Shown here: piece after piece, positions 62,176 to 64,000 of the stretch | Position numbering within the stretch: the stretch's first letter is position 1 | Layout: each line of letters begins with the position of its first letter | Origin: Crocinitomicaceae bacterium | GTDB taxonomy: Bacteria > Bacteroidota > Bacteroidia > Flavobacteriales_D > Crocinitomicaceae | DNA length: 64,000 nt | Reading direction: 5' to 3' | Assembly: GCA_014762645.1 (NCBI GenBank) | Contig: JABURP010000052.1 | Span: 1 to 64,000, forward strand | Translations under genes and position numbers: made by a program | The notes under the pieces: generated by a model | The model's database searches: none | What the model was told of the DNA's origin: nothing | Seen by the model: only the letters and a program-made list of their open reading frames with translations

Positions 62176-63227
62176 TGAGAAAACTTTTATTCATAGTAGC
62201 ATTTTTGGGACTTGGGATTAGTGCTCAGGGGCAGCAACAGTTTGTCTTCACTAACTTCCTGATGAATGATTATTATTACAGCCCTGCTGTGGCTGGTATG
62301 AAGGATGTTCACATGGCCAATGTCGGATTCCGTGCTCAATGGGCTGGGTTTGACGAGGCGCCAAGATCTCTGTACGCCAATTATTACGGATCTTTTAGAA
62401 ATGAACAAAAACACGGCTATGGTGCATCTATAATTAATGATCGAAGCGGTTTAGTATCCAATACAGGTTTTCTTATCAATTATGTTTATCATCTTAAGCT
62501 CAACGAAACTATGCGTCTGGCATTTGGGGTTAAACCAGGATTTCAACAATACAATATAAAACTCTATGATGCCTTACTAGCAGATGAAGGAGACCCCATG
62601 TTAACAGGTAATGTACTTTCTACGGGTGCTTTTGACTTGCAGGCAGGTTTAAACTGGTACTCAGAAAAATTCTTCGTCATGGCATCCATGAGACATATTT
62701 TTGGTGAAGCCGTCAAGTTTACAGGATTCAATGACGGATTGTCAAAACATTATACAGCAATAGTTGGGTATAACTGGAATTTAAATAAGAAAAAGAAAGT
62801 GGAAACAGATTCCACAGGTACTTCTACTTCTGGCGGTCCGGCTGATGAAACTGGTTCTCCTAAAAAGAAGAAAAAAGACTTTATTTTGACCCCTGTTGTA
62901 ATGATGAATTATGTTTTCCCAATGAAACCACAGGCCAGTTTTATGTTGCGGGCCAGTTATGACAACAAGTTTTGGGGAGGGTTAACTTATAGAATGGATG
63001 ATGCTGCTGGTGTATCAATTGGTTTTGTTATTAAAAACCGATTCCATATAGGTTACTCATTTGATTATTCTTTGGGAGATGTGCAGAACTATAATTCAGG
63101 TTCACACGAAATCGTGCTTAGTTTCCAAACTACATCTAAAAAACCTTCATTAGATGAGCAGGACGAGCAACTGAACAACAGCATTTTTGATGAGAATAAA
63201 GAGGGGAAGAAAAAAGACAAAGAATAA
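62175..63227 (+). CDS. PorP/SprF-family outer-membrane protein
   Basis: A 350-residue outer-membrane protein with a signal peptide (LLFIVAFLGLGISAQGQQ) and the PorP/SprF start QFVFTNFLMNDYYYSPAVAGMKD. Members anchor T9SS or its type B cargo in the outer membrane and are usually encoded next to such cargo. A Lys/Ser/Gly-rich low-complexity insert (~202-233, KKKKVETDSTGTSTSGG) interrupts the barrel, likely as an extracellular loop, and a charged tail (ENKEGKKKDKE) ends it. The TAATG overlap with the cargo gene suggests co-translation. Confidence 0.92.
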   Translation: MRKLLFIVAFLGLGISAQGQQQFVFTNFLMNDYYYSPAVAGMKDVHMANVGFRAQWAGFDEAPRSLYANYYGSFRNEQKHGYGASIINDRSGLVSNTGFLINYVYHLKLNETMRLAFGVKPGFQQYNIKLYDALLADEGDPMLTGNVLSTGAFDLQAGLNWYSEKFFVMASMRHIFGEAVKFTGFNDGLSKHYTAIVGYNWNLNKKKKVETDSTGTSTSGGPADETGSPKKKKKDFILTPVVMMNYVFPMKPQASFMLRASYDNKFWGGLTYRMDDAAGVSIGFVIKNRFHIGYSFDYSLGDVQNYNSGSHEIVLSFQTTSKKPSLDEQDEQLNNSIFDENKEGKKKDKE

Positions 63228-63238
63228 AAAATTGAATT

Positions 63239-64000
63239 ATGAAATGGTTCAAAATACTCATCCTAACACTGGGATTTTGGTCCCAACTGGGAACCCAGGA
63301 AGCTAAAGCGCAGATTGATACTACTTTTTGGTTTGCTGCTCCATGGGTCACACCAGATCACTGGTGGAGAGATCCTATTGCCTTTCACTTTTCAACCTTC
63401 AATAACCCTACAACTACTATTCGGTTATACCAGCCGGCAGGCACGTATGATACCACCTTTACAGTTGGTGCAAACACGCTTTTCACCAAGTACGTTACGC
63501 ATCTAATGTGGGCTAATATTCTAGAAAGCAAGCCGGCTGATGCTGTCCTTACAAATGGATTTAAGGTTGAGTCAGATTTCCCAATTACCGTGGTTTATGA
63601 CATTATAACCCGTTCTCCTAATTTCTATAATCCGGAAACATATTCTCTGAAAGGTCAAAATGGCATGGGGTATGAATTTGTTTGCCCTTTTCAAACTAAA
63701 TGGGATAATAGAACACTGACAGGTGATCTGAATGGTGATGCAATGATCACCCAACCCAAACAACAAATACAGGTTGTCGCAACCGAAGATAATACGGTCA
63801 TTTACATCACCCCAAAATGTGACGTAGTTGGACACCCAGCTGATATTACCTACTCTGTAACGCTTCCTCAAAAAGGAATGGCATACACCATTGAAAATGT
63901 AACTCAAAATACCAATGTGTATGGAAATAATCTTGCCGGAACCGTAGTTGTATCAGATAAGGCAATTTCTGTTAGTGTTACAGATGACTCTGTGAACCCT
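63239..64000 (+). CDS. Cargo paralogue with IgGFc-binding-like domain, 3' end outside window
   Basis: An open frame of 254 codons that runs off the right edge. It starts at 63239 (MKWFKILILTLGFWSQL, signal peptide) 11 bases after the PorP gene. The mature part begins DTTFWFAAPWVTPDHWW and shares segments with the cargo protein upstream: YSLKGQNGMGYEF against FSLKGNKGLGDNF, VVATEDNTVIYITPKCDVVGH against IVATQNNTTIAVTPKTDIVGH, and AGTVVVSDKAISV against AGSIISSDKPVAV. It is therefore a second IgGFc-binding-like protein, and may also be a T9SS cargo; its C-terminus is not visible. Easily missed because no stop lies in the window. Confidence 0.9.
   Translation, partial: MKWFKILILTLGFWSQLGTQEAKAQIDTTFWFAAPWVTPDHWWRDPIAFHFSTFNNPTTTIRLYQPAGTYDTTFTVGANTLFTKYVTHLMWANILESKPADAVLTNGFKVESDFPITVVYDIITRSPNFYNPETYSLKGQNGMGYEFVCPFQTKWDNRTLTGDLNGDAMITQPKQQIQVVATEDNTVIYITPKCDVVGHPADITYSVTLPQKGMAYTIENVTQNTNVYGNNLAGTVVVSDKAISVSVTDDSVNP

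Noticed and set aside
1-64000. CRISPR arrays, insertion sequences, prophage or integrase genes, rRNA and tRNA genes
   Set aside because: I looked for direct repeats with regular spacers, transposase motifs and RNA stems and saw none. The gene content is core-like.

Overview
The window reads as ordinary chromosome of a member of the Bacteroidota, most likely a marine or free-living flavobacterium-like species. The evidence is an AT-rich sequence, several TAnnTTTG-type promoter elements, weak or absent Shine-Dalgarno sequences, type B ribosomal protein L31, a DnaE polymerase with a fused proofreading exonuclease, DUF6089 and DUF2807 proteins, many lipoproteins, and a type IX secretion (T9SS) cargo/PorP locus at the right edge. 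I see no rRNA, tRNA, CRISPR array, insertion sequence, prophage or integrase. No stretch above 300 bases lacks a gene.

Layout. 1-3.3 kb: end of an M15 peptidase lipoprotein, TerB-like protein, RluA-type pseudouridine synthase, a small basic protein, CvfB-like S1 protein. 3.3-13.9 kb (mostly minus): small envelope proteins, WG-repeat protein, ruvX coupled to an NhaC antiporter, a DUF2807/lipoprotein pair, HMG-CoA lyase overlapping pyrD, a DUF6089 barrel, and an ECF sigma factor with a membrane partner whose C-terminus resembles GldM. 14-20.7 kb: SanA-like protein, PKD lipoprotein, beta-helix lipoprotein, rpmE2, a GlmU-like nucleotidyltransferase, lon. 20.8-25.9 kb: acetyltransferase/unknown/DinB cluster, FkbM methyltransferase divergent from a glycosyltransferase, a tandem pair of unknown paralogues, smpB. 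26-33.6 kb: YqgE, TPR protein, PLP class IV aminotransferase with rhomboid, L,D-transpeptidase overlapping a prolyl oligopeptidase. 33.6-42 kb (minus): dnaE, two related lipoproteins, peroxiredoxin, ZIP transporter, methyltransferase.

42-45 kb is a tight plus-strand operon in which a SiaB-type kinase and a SiaC-type phosphoprotein (phospho-site Thr68 present) precede coaE and the NAD(P)HX repair enzyme. 45-50 kb: outer-membrane barrel, second rhomboid, MoxR ATPase with a CxxC membrane protein, purB, and an ECF sigma/anti-sigma pair. 50.3-56.2 kb is a complete beta-oxidation operon (marR-fadN-fadA-fadE). A perfect 14-bp palindrome lies upstream of marR, and an imperfect copy lies upstream of the second ECF sigma gene. 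56.2-64 kb: DPP-IV-like peptidase, then a 1149-residue T9SS type B cargo protein, its PorP/SprF partner, and a paralogue of the cargo N-terminus that runs off the window.

The points most worth following are the SiaB/SiaC module tied to coenzyme A and nicotinamide repair genes, the ECF sigma/GldM-like pair, the fad palindromes, and the T9SS cargo cluster. I did not find a clear, wholly new multi-gene system; these are candidates of differing strength.
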